Below, piece by piece: positions 1 through 12,172 of a stretch of 64,000 bases of DNA; position 1 is the stretch's first letter; each line of letters opens with the position of its first letter. Location: the NCBI RefSeq assembly GCF_019448255.1, contig NZ_CP080410.1:2046001-2110000 (forward strand), in the 5' to 3' direction. The translations under genes and the position numbers were made by a program. Under the pieces are notes generated by a model. It was given only the letters and a program-made list of their open reading frames with translations, did not search any database and had not been told where the DNA came from. The DNA is from Qipengyuania flava. GTDB lineage: Bacteria > Pseudomonadota > Alphaproteobacteria > Sphingomonadales > Sphingomonadaceae.

Positions 1-62
1 TGCGTGTCAGGGTGACCCTCGCGTTAACCGAAACATGACGGTTTTCCCGTAGGTCAGTCGCA

Positions 63-2036
63 ATGGGGAAGCAGCACATAAACACCGCCTGGGCACGTAT
101 CCAGGACCTTAGAGAGGGCGCCGACCCGCTCACCGATCAGGCGCGCGGTGCTCTGGTGCGCTCGCTTTACGAAAGGCGCACGGCGCTTGCGATGGGCGCG
201 ATTTGCGGCGCCATGGCCAGCACCGTCGTTGCCTTCCTGTCCGACAATTCACTGCTCTACTCGCTGGCTTTCCTGCTCTCCAGCATCGCCATCCTGCGCA
301 TCGTCAACGCGCGGCACCTGGCAAGAAACCCGGACGACATCGACGCGGATTATCTTGAGCTCACCTACAAGTTCGGAGCTTTCAGCTATGCTCTGGTCCT
401 TGGGCTGGTCGCGGCAGCGACCGTCGCGCTCGATACTGGGGCCATGGCGCAAGTGCTGATGATCACCAACGCCGTGGGCTATGGGATCGGTATATGCGCG
501 CACAACGCGGCCCGGCCCACGATCGCGCTGGGCCAGCTCACCCTGGTCTCGGTGCCGGTGGTCTGGGCTGTGCTGGCGGAAGGATCTGTTGCCGGCGCAT
601 TCCTTGCGCTCACCATCGCGCTGCTCTTTCCGGCCATGTTCTCGATCGTCTTTTCGATCTTCGGAACCTTGCGCGATTCGCTCGATGCGGCCGACCGCAG
701 CGCGGAACTGGCCGCGCAGATGGAAACGATTGCCCTGACCGATCCGGTCACGGGCCTCGCCAACCGGTCGGGCCTCGACCGTGATCTTCCGGGCGTACTC
801 GAACGCGCAGCCGATAGCGGGAATGCCGCCGTCCTGTGGATCGATCTCGACCGCTTCAAGGAGGTCAACGAGCTCAAGGGACACCAGGCGGGCGACCAGG
901 TCCTGCGCGAGATCGGTAGCCGGCTTTCCGCACTGGTCGAAGATGGCGGTATCGTCGCGCGCTTTGCCGGTGACGAGTTTGTCGTGACCACACGGATCGA
1001 CAGCCGCAACGCCGCCTCCATGCTCGCAAGCCAGATCCTTGGCGAGGTCCGCCGCCCCATGCGTATCGACGGCGAGCGCATCGAGATGGGTGCGTCTATC
1101 GGTATTGCCTTGATGCCTGAAGACGGATGCACGGCGGAGGAGCTGATGCGCCACGCCGACCTTGCGCTGTACGAAGCGAAAATCGCCGGCCGTTCGCAGG
1201 TGCGTTTCTTCACAACGGACATGACCCGCGATCTGGCCCATCGGCGCGAAATCGAGACCGAGCTGCGCCTCGCCCTCTCGCGCGACGAGCTATCGGTCTA
1301 CTTCCAGCCGATCGTGGACCTGGAAACGGGCCGCGTGCGGTGTTTCGAGGCGCTGGTGCGCTGGTTCCACCCGGAAAAGGGCGAGATCCGGCCCGACGAG
1401 TTTATTCCGGTTGCCGAAGACAGCGGCGCCATAGTCACACTGGGCAACTGGCTGACCGGCGAAGCGGCGCGGGTTGCCGCGCAATGGCCCGAAGACGTGC
1501 ACGTTGCCGTCAACCTCTCGCCGCTGCAGCTCAAGGCGCCGGGCGCTGCGCTCGGCATCCTCAACGCGCTGCGCGAGGCAGGCCTCCCGCCCGAGCGACT
1601 TGAGCTGGAAGTAACCGAGAACCTATTTCTCGAGGACAGTCCCAGCATCGCACTGTTCATCAAGGAGCTTTCCCGCGCCGGCGTGCGCTTTGCGCTCGAC
1701 GACTTCGGCACCGGCTATTCCTCGCTGGCTTATATCAACCAGTGGCCGTTCTCGAAGATCAAGGTCGACCGCAGCTTCGTCTCGGGCGCGCAGGCGGGCC
1801 GCAAGAGCGATGCGATCATTCGCGCGGTTTCGCAAATGGGTCACACGCTGGGCATGGAAATCGTTGCCGAAGGGCTCGAGACGGTCGAGCAGGTGAAAGC
1901 CGTGCGCTCGGCGGGCTGTACGCTGGGCCAGGGCTATCACTTCAGCCGCGCCATTCCGGACTACAAGGCCGCCCTGTTGCTGGCCGAGGAAACCGATTCC
2001 GCGAAGGGCGAGCTGCGCAAACGGCGCGTCGGCTGA
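63..2036 (+). CDS. Membrane-bound GGDEF-EAL protein (c-di-GMP turnover)
   Basis: This 657-residue protein probably makes or, more likely, degrades cyclic di-GMP at the inner membrane. About six hydrophobic segments fill residues 35-210. A GGDEF domain follows, with signature AGDEF at 302-306, and then an EAL domain. The EAL domain keeps EALVRW at 429-434 and the metal-binding DDFGTGYSS at 546-554, so phosphodiesterase activity is expected. The first glycine of GGDEF is alanine, a substitution tolerated in some active cyclases. No RxxD inhibitory site is visible five residues upstream. The start follows a weak purine stretch (gtaggt). The gene stands alone, 276 bp before mdh. The input sensed by the membrane part is unknown. 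Confidence 0.93.
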   Translation: MGKQHINTAWARIQDLREGADPLTDQARGALVRSLYERRTALAMGAICGAMASTVVAFLSDNSLLYSLAFLLSSIAILRIVNARHLARNPDDIDADYLELTYKFGAFSYALVLGLVAAATVALDTGAMAQVLMITNAVGYGIGICAHNAARPTIALGQLTLVSVPVVWAVLAEGSVAGAFLALTIALLFPAMFSIVFSIFGTLRDSLDAADRSAELAAQMETIALTDPVTGLANRSGLDRDLPGVLERAADSGNAAVLWIDLDRFKEVNELKGHQAGDQVLREIGSRLSALVEDGGIVARFAGDEFVVTTRIDSRNAASMLASQILGEVRRPMRIDGERIEMGASIGIALMPEDGCTAEELMRHADLALYEAKIAGRSQVRFFTTDMTRDLAHRREIETELRLALSRDELSVYFQPIVDLETGRVRCFEALVRWFHPEKGEIRPDEFIPVAEDSGAIVTLGNWLTGEAARVAAQWPEDVHVAVNLSPLQLKAPGAALGILNALREAGLPPERLELEVTENLFLEDSPSIALFIKELSRAGVRFALDDFGTGYSSLAYINQWPFSKIKVDRSFVSGAQAGRKSDAIIRAVSQMGHTLGMEIVAEGLETVEQVKAVRSAGCTLGQGYHFSRAIPDYKAALLLAEETDSAKGELRKRRVG

Positions 2037-2122
2037 TCCTGTCACCGGTCCCGGCCGGGAACTTCCACACCCCAGACGAGTCCCAAAGCGTGTAGATGCA
2101 CGCGAAAGCACCCTTATTGCAA

Positions 2123-2139
2123 TTGCGAACCATTTGCAA
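2123..2139. promoter_or_regulatory. Fur/Irr-like palindrome upstream of mdh
   Basis: The 17-mer TTGCGAACCATTTGCAA is an imperfect inverted repeat (6 of 8 arm positions pair) lying 174 bp before the mdh start codon. It differs at only two positions from the 17-mer at 62019-62035. Alphaproteobacterial Fur-family operators have this general TTGC/GCAA form, so iron-linked control of the TCA operon is a reasonable inference. No promoter elements could be assigned with confidence around it. Confidence 0.4.
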
Positions 2140-2195
2140 AGATACTTTCGAGGCTAGACCTTTTGCCGGTTGCATTCCCGCGCCCAGAGGCCTAG

Positions 2196-3275
<1,080 letters not shown>

Positions 3276-3292
3276 GACTGAGCCCGAGCCCC

Positions 3293-3784
3293 ATGCGCCG
3301 TTACCTCCTGCCCGCACTTGCCCTGATGGCTGCGCCCGCCGCAGCCCAGGACAAGCCGGCCACCCCGGCCCAGATCGCCGACGCGATCGACGCCTGCGCT
3401 GCGATCACCTCGCCCACCTGGCTGGAGCTCAAGCAGCTCCCCAGCCATGGCTGGAAGCCCTTTGAAAAGCGTGGCGGTCGCCGCGGGGCGATGAAGGTTC
3501 GGGGTGCCTACGAAAAAGTGGGCAACGAGGCACTGATCATCATCAGCAAGGAAGAGCTCAAGCAGAAGGCCTGCGTGGTCTTCGCCAAACTCGACAACAC
3601 GGCCGACTATGGCCCCACCGCGCAGGGCGTGTCCGAATTTGTCGGCATGCCCGTTCGCGCCGAAGGGCCGACCTATTTCTGGATCATGGACGACAAGGAA
3701 ATGCGCCTTGATCCGGCCGGGGATCGCGACAAGCCGATCGCCCGTTTCGAAATTACAGCCATTCCCCAGGAGAGTGCCGAATGA
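3293..3784 (+). CDS. Exported small protein between mdh and sucD
   Basis: This 163-residue protein begins with a clear signal peptide ending near AAPAAAQ, so it is probably periplasmic. I do not recognise the mature domain. It contains two cysteines, in DACAAI and KACVVF, which could form a disulfide. The gene starts 17 bp after mdh and its stop overlaps the sucD start by 4 bp (ATGA), which implies translational coupling within the TCA operon. In many alphaproteobacteria this slot is held by sucC. Nothing in the sequence suggests an enzymatic role in the cycle. Confidence 0.85.
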   Translation: MRRYLLPALALMAAPAAAQDKPATPAQIADAIDACAAITSPTWLELKQLPSHGWKPFEKRGGRRGAMKVRGAYEKVGNEALIIISKEELKQKACVVFAKLDNTADYGPTAQGVSEFVGMPVRAEGPTYFWIMDDKEMRLDPAGDRDKPIARFEITAIPQESAE

Positions 3785-4671
3785 GTATCCTCGTCGACAA
3801 GAACACCAAGGTCATCACCCAGGGCATGACGGGTGACACCGGGACGTTCCACACGCAGCAGGCGCTCGCCTACGGCACGCAGATGGTCGCAGGCGTGACC
3901 CCCGGCAAAGGCGGCACGACGCACATCGACCTGCCGGTCTACAACACCGTTGCCGAAGCCAAGGCCGAAACCGGCGCGACCGCTTCGTGCATCTACGTCC
4001 CGCCGCCGTTCGCCGCCGACTCGATTCTCGAGGCGATCGACGCCGAGATGGAACTGATCGTCGCGATCACCGAAGGCATCCCCGTGCTCGACATGGTGCG
4101 CGTGAAGCGTGCCCTCGAAGGCTCGAAGTCGCGCCTCATCGGTCCGAACTGCCCCGGCGTCCTGACGCCCGGCGAATGCAAGATCGGCATCATGCCCGGC
4201 AGCATCTTCCAGAAGGGCAGCGTCGGCGTCGTCTCGCGCTCGGGCACGCTGACCTACGAAGCCGTGCACCAGACCACCATGGTCGGCCTCGGCCAGACCA
4301 CGGCAGTCGGCATCGGCGGTGACCCGGTCAACGGTACCAACTTCATCGACGTGCTCGACCTGTTCCTCGACGACGAGGAAACCAAGTCGATCATCATGAT
4401 CGGCGAGATCGGCGGCAGCGCCGAAGAAGAGGCCGCCGCCTTCCTCAAGGACGAAGCCGCCAAGGGTCGCTCCAAGCCTACCGTTGGCTTCATCGCCGGC
4501 CGCACGGCGCCTCCGGGCCGCCGCATGGGCCATGCTGGCGCCATCGTTTCGGGCGGCCAGGGCGGCGCGGAAGACAAGATCGCAGCCATGGAAGATGCAG
4601 GCATCCGCGTCTCGCCGAGCCCGAGCGAGCTCGGCACGACGCTCGATGCGCTGCTGAAGGAACTCGCCTGA
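3781..4671 (+). CDS. sucD: Succinyl-CoA synthetase alpha subunit
   Basis: The alpha subunit binds CoA and carries the phosphohistidine intermediate of succinyl-CoA synthetase (ADP- or GDP-forming). The 296-residue length is normal. The CoA-binding N-terminus contains [12 protein letters not shown], a variant of the usual QGFTG-type motif, and the C-terminal half has the [19 protein letters not shown] stretch that includes the active-site histidine. A good ribosome binding site (caggaga) lies inside the preceding gene, which it overlaps by 4 bp. The partner sucC (beta subunit) is not found in this window, so the complex must be completed from another locus. Confidence 0.97.
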   Translation: MSILVDKNTKVITQGMTGDTGTFHTQQALAYGTQMVAGVTPGKGGTTHIDLPVYNTVAEAKAETGATASCIYVPPPFAADSILEAIDAEMELIVAITEGIPVLDMVRVKRALEGSKSRLIGPNCPGVLTPGECKIGIMPGSIFQKGSVGVVSRSGTLTYEAVHQTTMVGLGQTTAVGIGGDPVNGTNFIDVLDLFLDDEETKSIIMIGEIGGSAEEEAAAFLKDEAAKGRSKPTVGFIAGRTAPPGRRMGHAGAIVSGGQGGAEDKIAAMEDAGIRVSPSPSELGTTLDALLKELA

Positions 4672-4772
4672 TCCGCTTTGCGGAACGGCTTGTTCCTCCC
4701 CGGGAGCCTTCCGCACCGCCGATGCATTGGCAAAGAGTAAGCCGACACTAGCGTCGGTGCGAAAGGGACCCG

Positions 4773-7607
4773 ATGGGTAACGAGAGCCACGATTTCCTGC
4801 CCGAAATGGGCGACCAGGAAGGCCCGCAGCCGGGCCCGAGCTGGGGCAACCCCCGCTGGCTGGCCGATGTGGTCGACAGCGGCGCGGACCTGACCGCCGC
4901 GCTCGACCCGACGCAGATGCGTCTCGCTGTCGCCCAGGCAGCGGAAAAGGCAGGCAAGGCGCTCGACCCCAAGGCAATCGAGCAGGCGGCCGACGACAGC
5001 ATCAAGGCGATGCTGCTGGTGCGCCTCTACCGTGTGCGTGGCCACCTGGCGGCAAATCTCGACCCGCTCGGCCTCTCGCACCGTGAAGTGCCTGAAGACC
5101 TTACGCTCGAATGGCACGGGTTCGAAGGGCAGGAAGGCAAGGAAGTCTACGTCGGCGGCGTGTTCGGCTTCGACTGGGTCACCGTGGGCAAACTCTACCG
5201 GGTGCTGCGCGAAACCTACTGCGGCAACGTCGGCCTCGAATACATGCACATTTCGGACACGGAGGAGCGCCGCTTCCTCCAGGACAAGTTCGAGGTGCCC
5301 GAGGACACAATCCAGTTCACCGCCGAAGGCAAGCGCGCAATCCTTGCCTCGGTCATCCGCGGCGAGCAGTACGAAGCCTTCCTCGGCAAGAAGTACGTCG
5401 GCACCAAGCGCTTCGGCCTCGATGGCGGCGAGTCCATGATCCCGGCGCTCGAAGCGGTCATCAAGTATGGCGGCCAGCTCGGTGTGCGCGAGATCATCTA
5501 CGGCATGGCCCACCGCGGCCGCCTCAACGTTCTCGCGAACGTGATGGGCAAACCCTACAAGGTCATCTTCCACGAATTCTCGGGCGGAAGCGCCAACCCC
5601 GACGATGTCGGCGGTTCGGGCGATGTGAAGTACCACCTCGGCACCAGCACCGACCGCGAGTTTGACGGAATCAACGTGCACATGTCGCTGGTCCCCAACC
5701 CCAGTCACCTCGAAGCGGTGAACCCCGTCGTGCTCGGAAAGAGCCGCGCGCAGCAGGCGATCCGCGATGACCTCAAGCAGCACGAACAGGTCCTGCCCGT
5801 CCTCCTCCACGGCGATGCGGCCTTTGCCGGCCAGGGCATCGTGTGGGAGTGCCTCGGCTTCTCGGGCGTGCGCGGGTACAACACCGGCGGCTGCCTGCAC
5901 TTCGTGATCAACAACCAGATTGGCTTCACCACGAGCCCGCAGTTCGCGCGGTCCTCGCCCTACCCCTCGGACGTCGCCAAGGGCGTCCAGGCGCCGATCC
6001 TCCACGTCAACGGCGACGATCCCGAAGCGGTGACCTTCGCCTGCAAGCTGGCGATCGAATACCGCCAGACCTTCGGCCGCGACATCGTGATCGACATGTG
6101 GTGCTACCGCCGCTTCGGCCACAACGAGGGCGACGAGCCCAAGTTCACGCAGCCGCTGATGTATGACGAGATCCGCAAGCATCCCAAGGTCAGCCAGATC
6201 TACACCAAGCGCCTGATCGAACAGGGCGTGGTCGACCAGGCCTATGCCGACGGACTGATTGCCGAATTCACCGGCCATCTCGAAGAAGAGTTCACCGCGG
6301 CAAAGAGCTACAAGCCCAACGAGGCCGACTGGTTCGGAGGCCGCTGGGCGGGCATGAACAAGCCGGCCGATCCGGAAACCGCGCGTCGCAACGTGGAAAC
6401 CGCGATCCCCAAGAAGCTGTTCGACAGCCTCGGCCGCACACTGACCGCCGTGCCGGACGACCTGACGATCCACAAGACGCTGGGCCGCGTGCTCAAAGCC
6501 AAGGAAGACATGTTCGCCAAGGGCGAAGGCTTCGACTGGGCGACGGCGGAAGCGCTCGCGTTCGGCAGCCTTGTGACCGAAGGCTTCGGCGTGCGCCTGT
6601 CGGGCCAGGATTCGGGCCGCGGCACCTTCAGCCAGCGCCACGCTGTCTGGGTCGACCAGAAGGACGAGCGCAAGTACATCCCGCTGACCACGCTGCCACA
6701 TGGCAAGTTCGAGGTCTACGACAGCCCGCTGTCGGAATACGGCGTGCTCGGCTTCGAATACGGCTTTGCCATGGCCGACCCGAAGAGCCTGGTCATGTGG
6801 GAAGCGCAGTTCGGCGATTTCGCCAACGGCGCGCAGATCATGATCGACCAGTTCATTGCTGCAGGCGAGGTAAAGTGGCTGCGCGCCAACGGCCTCGTGA
6901 TGCTGCTGCCGCACGGCTACGAAGGCCAGGGCCCGGAACACAGCTCCGCGCGTCTCGAACGCTTCCTGCAGCTGTGCGCGAACGACAACATCCAGGTCTG
7001 CAACATCACCACGCCGGCGAACTATTTCCACGTGCTTCGCCGCCAGATGCTGCGCTCCTTCCGCAAGCCGATGGTCATCATGACGCCCAAGTCGCTGCTG
7101 CGCCATCCGCTGGCGAAGTCGGACGCGAGCGAGTTCATGGGCGATCACCACTTCATGCGGATCAAGTCCGACATGACGGAGATCGACGACAAGAAGGTGA
7201 AACGCCTCGTGCTGTGTAGCGGCAAGGTCGCTTACGATTTGATGCAGCGCCGCGACGAAGCGGGCCTCGAGGACGTATCGATCGTACGCATCGAGCAGCT
7301 CTATCCCTTCCCGGGCGAGCCGCTGGCGGTGCGCCTCAAGCGCATGACGAATCTCGAGACCGTGGTCTGGTGCCAGGAAGAGCCTAAGAACAACGGCGCC
7401 TGGTTCTTTGTCGACCGCCTGATCGAGGAATCGCTCACAGCTGCAGGCAAGGACGGCATGCGCCCCTGCTACGCCGGCCGCGAAGTCGCTGCATCTCCCG
7501 CCACGGGCTACGCCAGCCGCCACCAGGTGCAGCAAGAAGCTCTCGTCAATATCGCGCTCGGACTGAACGGCGGTGACACGCCCAAGGTCCGCAGCGACTG
7601 CAACTGA
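4773..7607 (+). CDS. sucA: 2-oxoglutarate dehydrogenase E1 component
   Basis: E1 decarboxylates 2-oxoglutarate with thiamine diphosphate and passes the succinyl group to the lipoyl arm of SucB. The 944-residue protein is of family length. The thiamine-diphosphate fold is visible in [15 protein letters not shown], in VNGDDPEAV and in [11 protein letters not shown]. The start is supported by the purine stretch aaaggga a few bases upstream. It lies 101 bp after sucD and 28 bp before sucB, the standard sucA-sucB-lpd arrangement for assembling the complex from one message. Confidence 0.97.
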   Translation: MGNESHDFLPEMGDQEGPQPGPSWGNPRWLADVVDSGADLTAALDPTQMRLAVAQAAEKAGKALDPKAIEQAADDSIKAMLLVRLYRVRGHLAANLDPLGLSHREVPEDLTLEWHGFEGQEGKEVYVGGVFGFDWVTVGKLYRVLRETYCGNVGLEYMHISDTEERRFLQDKFEVPEDTIQFTAEGKRAILASVIRGEQYEAFLGKKYVGTKRFGLDGGESMIPALEAVIKYGGQLGVREIIYGMAHRGRLNVLANVMGKPYKVIFHEFSGGSANPDDVGGSGDVKYHLGTSTDREFDGINVHMSLVPNPSHLEAVNPVVLGKSRAQQAIRDDLKQHEQVLPVLLHGDAAFAGQGIVWECLGFSGVRGYNTGGCLHFVINNQIGFTTSPQFARSSPYPSDVAKGVQAPILHVNGDDPEAVTFACKLAIEYRQTFGRDIVIDMWCYRRFGHNEGDEPKFTQPLMYDEIRKHPKVSQIYTKRLIEQGVVDQAYADGLIAEFTGHLEEEFTAAKSYKPNEADWFGGRWAGMNKPADPETARRNVETAIPKKLFDSLGRTLTAVPDDLTIHKTLGRVLKAKEDMFAKGEGFDWATAEALAFGSLVTEGFGVRLSGQDSGRGTFSQRHAVWVDQKDERKYIPLTTLPHGKFEVYDSPLSEYGVLGFEYGFAMADPKSLVMWEAQFGDFANGAQIMIDQFIAAGEVKWLRANGLVMLLPHGYEGQGPEHSSARLERFLQLCANDNIQVCNITTPANYFHVLRRQMLRSFRKPMVIMTPKSLLRHPLAKSDASEFMGDHHFMRIKSDMTEIDDKKVKRLVLCSGKVAYDLMQRRDEAGLEDVSIVRIEQLYPFPGEPLAVRLKRMTNLETVVWCQEEPKNNGAWFFVDRLIEESLTAAGKDGMRPCYAGREVAASPATGYASRHQVQQEALVNIALGLNGGDTPKVRSDCN

Positions 7608-7635
7608 TCCAAGAAGGCCGAAGGAACCCCAACAC

Positions 7636-8862
<1,227 letters not shown>

Positions 8863-8872
8863 GGAAAGACAC

Positions 8873-10285
8873 ATGGCTGAATACGACTACGACGTCCTCG
8901 TCATCGGCGCTGGCCCGGGTGGCTATGTCGCCGCGATCCGCGCGGCTCAGCTGGGCCTGAAGACCGCTTGTGCCGAAAGCCGCGACACGCTGGGCGGCAC
9001 CTGCCTCAACGTGGGCTGCATTCCTTCAAAGGCGATGCTGCATGCGAGCGAGTTCTTCGATGCAGCCAGCAACGGCGCGATGGCCGACATGGGCATCGAG
9101 ACCAGCCCCAAGCTCAACCTCGACAAGATGCACGCCCAGCGCCGCGATGCGGTCGAAGGCCTGACCAAGGGCGTCGCTTTCCTGTTCAAGAAGAACAAGG
9201 TCGACTGGAAGCAGGGTCACGCCACCTTCCAGGATGCGCACACGGTCAAGGTCGGCGAGGAAACCGTCACCGCCAAGGATATCATCATCGCCACCGGCTC
9301 CTCGGTCACTCCGCTGCCCGGGGTCGAAGTCGAGAACGACAAGCATGTGGTGGTCGATTCCACCGGCGCGCTGGAACTGCCCAAGGTTCCGAAGAAGATG
9401 GTCGTTATCGGCGGCGGTGTGATCGGGCTCGAACTCGGTTCGGTCTGGAACCGCCTCGGCGCCGAAGTGATCGTGGTCGAATATCTCGACCAGCTGCTGC
9501 CCGGCATGGACGGCGATGTGCGCAAGGAAGCGGCCAAGATCTTCAAGAAGCAGGGCATGGAACTGCGCCTGTCGACCAAGGTCACGGGCTGCACCGTCAA
9601 GGGCAAGAAGGCCACCCTCACGCTCGAGCCAGCTGCCGGCGGCGATGAAGAAACGCTCGAAGCCGATTGCGTGCTGGTCTCGATCGGCCGCCGTCCGAAC
9701 ACCGAAGGCCTCGGCCTCGATGCCATCGGGCTGGAGGTCAACAAGCGCGGCCAGATCGAAACCGATCACGACTTCCGCACCGCGGTCGACGGTGTCTGGG
9801 CCATCGGCGACGTCGTCCCGGGCCCCATGCTCGCCCACAAGGCCGAGGATGAAGGCATTGCCTGCGCGGAAAACATCGCGGGCCAGACCGGCATCGTGAA
9901 TCACGACATCATCCCGGGCGTGGTCTACACCCTGCCCGAGTTCGCCGGTGTCGGCCTGACGCAGGAAGAAGCCATCGAGAAGATGGGCGGCGACAAGACC
10001 AAGGTGAAGGTCGGCAAGTTCCCGATGATGGCCAACAGCCGCGCCAAGACCAATCACGAGCCCGATGGCTTCGTGAAGATCATCGCCGAGGCCGAAAGCG
10101 ACCGCGTGCTCGGCGTGTGGGCCATCGCTTCAGTGGCCGGCACGATGATCGCGCAGGCCGCGCAGGCGATGGAATTCGGCGCCACCAGCGAGGATATCGC
10201 CTACACCTGCCACGCCCACCCGACGCATTCCGAAGCAATCAAGGAAGCGGCGATGGCGGTCCAGGGCAAGCCGATCCACATCTGA
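8873..10285 (+). CDS. lpd: Dihydrolipoyl dehydrogenase (E3)
   Basis: E3 reoxidises dihydrolipoamide on SucB using FAD and NAD+. The 470-residue protein shows the FAD motif GAGPGGYVAA near the N-terminus, the redox disulfide in GGTCLNVGCIPSKA, a second dinucleotide motif GGGVIGLELG, and the C-terminal active-site pair in HAHPTHSEA. Its position directly after sucB (10 bp, with a gaggaaag binding site) suggests it serves the 2-oxoglutarate complex; pyruvate dehydrogenase may have its own E3 elsewhere. Confidence 0.97.
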   Translation: MAEYDYDVLVIGAGPGGYVAAIRAAQLGLKTACAESRDTLGGTCLNVGCIPSKAMLHASEFFDAASNGAMADMGIETSPKLNLDKMHAQRRDAVEGLTKGVAFLFKKNKVDWKQGHATFQDAHTVKVGEETVTAKDIIIATGSSVTPLPGVEVENDKHVVVDSTGALELPKVPKKMVVIGGGVIGLELGSVWNRLGAEVIVVEYLDQLLPGMDGDVRKEAAKIFKKQGMELRLSTKVTGCTVKGKKATLTLEPAAGGDEETLEADCVLVSIGRRPNTEGLGLDAIGLEVNKRGQIETDHDFRTAVDGVWAIGDVVPGPMLAHKAEDEGIACAENIAGQTGIVNHDIIPGVVYTLPEFAGVGLTQEEAIEKMGGDKTKVKVGKFPMMANSRAKTNHEPDGFVKIIAEAESDRVLGVWAIASVAGTMIAQAAQAMEFGATSEDIAYTCHAHPTHSEAIKEAAMAVQGKPIHI

Positions 10286-10309
10286 TCTCGCTCGAAGGAG
10301 TAAACGATC

Positions 10310-11293
10310 ATGGCCCGCAGCGTTGCAATCATCGGTGCGGGCCAGATCGCCTACGAGATGGTCGCTGCCTTCAGCGACGATTGGCGGATCACCCTCCACG
10401 CGCGCTCTGCCCCGCAATGGCTGGGCGTCATGCCCTGCCACTTCGTCCCTTTCCTTCGCGGCGAGGACGAACCACCTTCCGCTGACTGCGTTATCGACAC
10501 CATCGCCTTCGATGAGGGCGATGTGAGCGGCTACGATCCCGACCGCGTGGGCCGATTGATCGCTATCAGTTCGGCCAGTGTCTATCGCGATGCCGAGGGG
10601 CGCACGCTCGACGAGGCGGCGACTTGCGGCTTTCCCGAATTCGCGGGCCCGATCACCGAGGATCAGGCGACGGTCGCCCGCGGGCCTGACACCTATTCCA
10701 CCCGCAAAATCCGCATGGAGATGGCCGCCCGCGCGCGGTTCGGCGAGCGCGCGACGATCCTGCGCCCCTGCGCAATCTACGGTCTCTGGTCGCGCCATCC
10801 GCGCGAATACTGGTTCGTGAAGCGCCTGCTCGACGGGCGCACGCGCATCCCGGTGTTGCACCCCGAAGTCTCACGCTTCCAGACCACCAATGCGCGCGAC
10901 ATCGCCGAGCTCGCGCTCGAGATGGCTCATGCGGAGATCGGCGGAACCTTCAACATCGCCGACGAATACGGCCCCTCGGTTGCCGACATCGCGCAAAACA
11001 TTTGCGAGTTCACCGGCAGGCAAGCGGAGCTGGTCGAGGTGCCGGCGGACAAGGGCTCGACCATCGGGCGGACGCCCTGGTCGGTGCCGCGCCCCTTCCT
11101 CATCGACGGTTCGAAAGCGCGCAACGCCTGCGGGCGGGCAGGCTCGACCTACTGGCCCAATGCCCGCGACGCGGTCGAGTGGCTGATCGAGCACAATCCC
11201 GCAAACTGGCGCGCGGCCTTCCCGCAGATGACCGTCTATCCGTGGGACCTGTTCGACTATGCCGCCGAAGACGCCGCGATGGACGCGCTTTAG
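10310..11293 (+). CDS. NAD-dependent epimerase/dehydratase family protein
   Basis: This 327-residue protein belongs to the extended short-chain dehydrogenase family that acts on nucleotide sugars or similar substrates. The dinucleotide-binding motif GAGQIAYEM is at the N-terminus. A serine in AISSASVY and the catalytic YSTRK (YxxxK) complete the active site. The substrate cannot be read from the sequence. It follows lpd by 24 bp with a strong gaaggag site and directly abuts the SEDS-like gene downstream (stop at 11293, next start at 11294), so the two are probably co-translated. Confidence 0.85.
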   Translation: MARSVAIIGAGQIAYEMVAAFSDDWRITLHARSAPQWLGVMPCHFVPFLRGEDEPPSADCVIDTIAFDEGDVSGYDPDRVGRLIAISSASVYRDAEGRTLDEAATCGFPEFAGPITEDQATVARGPDTYSTRKIRMEMAARARFGERATILRPCAIYGLWSRHPREYWFVKRLLDGRTRIPVLHPEVSRFQTTNARDIAELALEMAHAEIGGTFNIADEYGPSVADIAQNICEFTGRQAELVEVPADKGSTIGRTPWSVPRPFLIDGSKARNACGRAGSTYWPNARDAVEWLIEHNPANWRAAFPQMTVYPWDLFDYAAEDAAMDAL

Positions 11294-12115
11294 GTGAAGG
11301 CGCGGCTAACCGGTCTCCTCGCGCTGGCGATCCCCGTGCTGGCCGGGATCGCCTATCTCGAGCTGATGGGCGCGCCTGCAAGTTACGCAATCCTCAATGC
11401 GGCGGCATTCGGTGTCGCGGCCGTGTTCGGGTTGTTCGCCCCACCCCTGCCAAGCATCGGGAAACGCCGCGTGATCACGGTAGTCCTGATCGCGCTGATC
11501 TTCCTCCCGCTCATCACGGGACCATACGTCAACGGTATCGCCCGGTGGCTTCCGCTCGGTCCCTTCACGTTGCATAGCGGCGCGCTCTTCCTGCCTGCGC
11601 TCGTCGTCCTTGCCGCACGCGACGAAGATTTCGCCCCACCGATCCTGCTCGCGGCGCTGCTTGCCGCCACGCTCCAGCCGGACGCGGCGACCTCGCTTGC
11701 GGTCATGCTGGCTGCGGTGGGCATCTACACCGCGCGCGACGACTGGCGCATGGTGCCGGTCGCCGGCATCGCCTTCTTCGCCAGCCTCGTTGCTGGCCTG
11801 CGCGGAGAACTGCCTGCCCAACCCTTTGTCGAGCGGATCCTCGTCCACCTCGCGTTCGAGGCCCCGGTCGGGGCTTTGGCGCTTGCGGGCGCGCTTCTGG
11901 CCACCTTCTTCCTGCTCGCCCACGCGCTCGCCGCGGAAAAGAGTGTGCGCCATGGCCTCGCCGGCGCATTCTTCGGCTTCTGCGTCGCCGCCCTCGTGTC
12001 CAATTACCCGACGATCCTCGTGGGCTACGGCGCGGCCCCGATCCTCGGTTTCGGCCTTGCTATCGGACTGGCCGCCGCTACCGCTCGACGAACGGCAAAC
12101 GACCCCACTCCCTGA
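11294..12115 (+). CDS. Short SEDS-like (FtsW/RodA-like) membrane protein
   Basis: The 273-residue protein is mostly hydrophobic and begins with GTG immediately after the stop of the epimerase gene. Three stretches match hallmarks of SEDS glycosyltransferases in the right order: RWLPLGPFTL at 84-93 (RW.LGPF..QPSE in the family), LQPDAATSLAV at 127-137 (QPDlGT) and VGYGAAPILGFGLAIGL at 243-259 (YGGSS). FtsW and RodA are about 370-400 residues and have a long extracellular loop with a catalytic aspartate. Here residues 176-190 run straight into the next helix, so that loop seems to be missing. The homology is an inference from motifs; function is unknown and probably not polymerase activity. Confidence 0.6.
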   Translation: MKARLTGLLALAIPVLAGIAYLELMGAPASYAILNAAAFGVAAVFGLFAPPLPSIGKRRVITVVLIALIFLPLITGPYVNGIARWLPLGPFTLHSGALFLPALVVLAARDEDFAPPILLAALLAATLQPDAATSLAVMLAAVGIYTARDDWRMVPVAGIAFFASLVAGLRGELPAQPFVERILVHLAFEAPVGALALAGALLATFFLLAHALAAEKSVRHGLAGAFFGFCVAALVSNYPTILVGYGAAPILGFGLAIGLAAATARRTANDPTP

Positions 12116-12172
12116 CGCTTGCCCGCACCTTCCAGAGGTGTATTATGCAAGCAAATCACTTGGGAGGTTTCC

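Noticed and set aside
2050-2061. Palindrome tcccggccggga after the GGDEF-EAL gene as a terminator
   Set aside because: It is a 12-bp self-complementary sequence with no loop and no T-tract, so it is weak evidence for termination.
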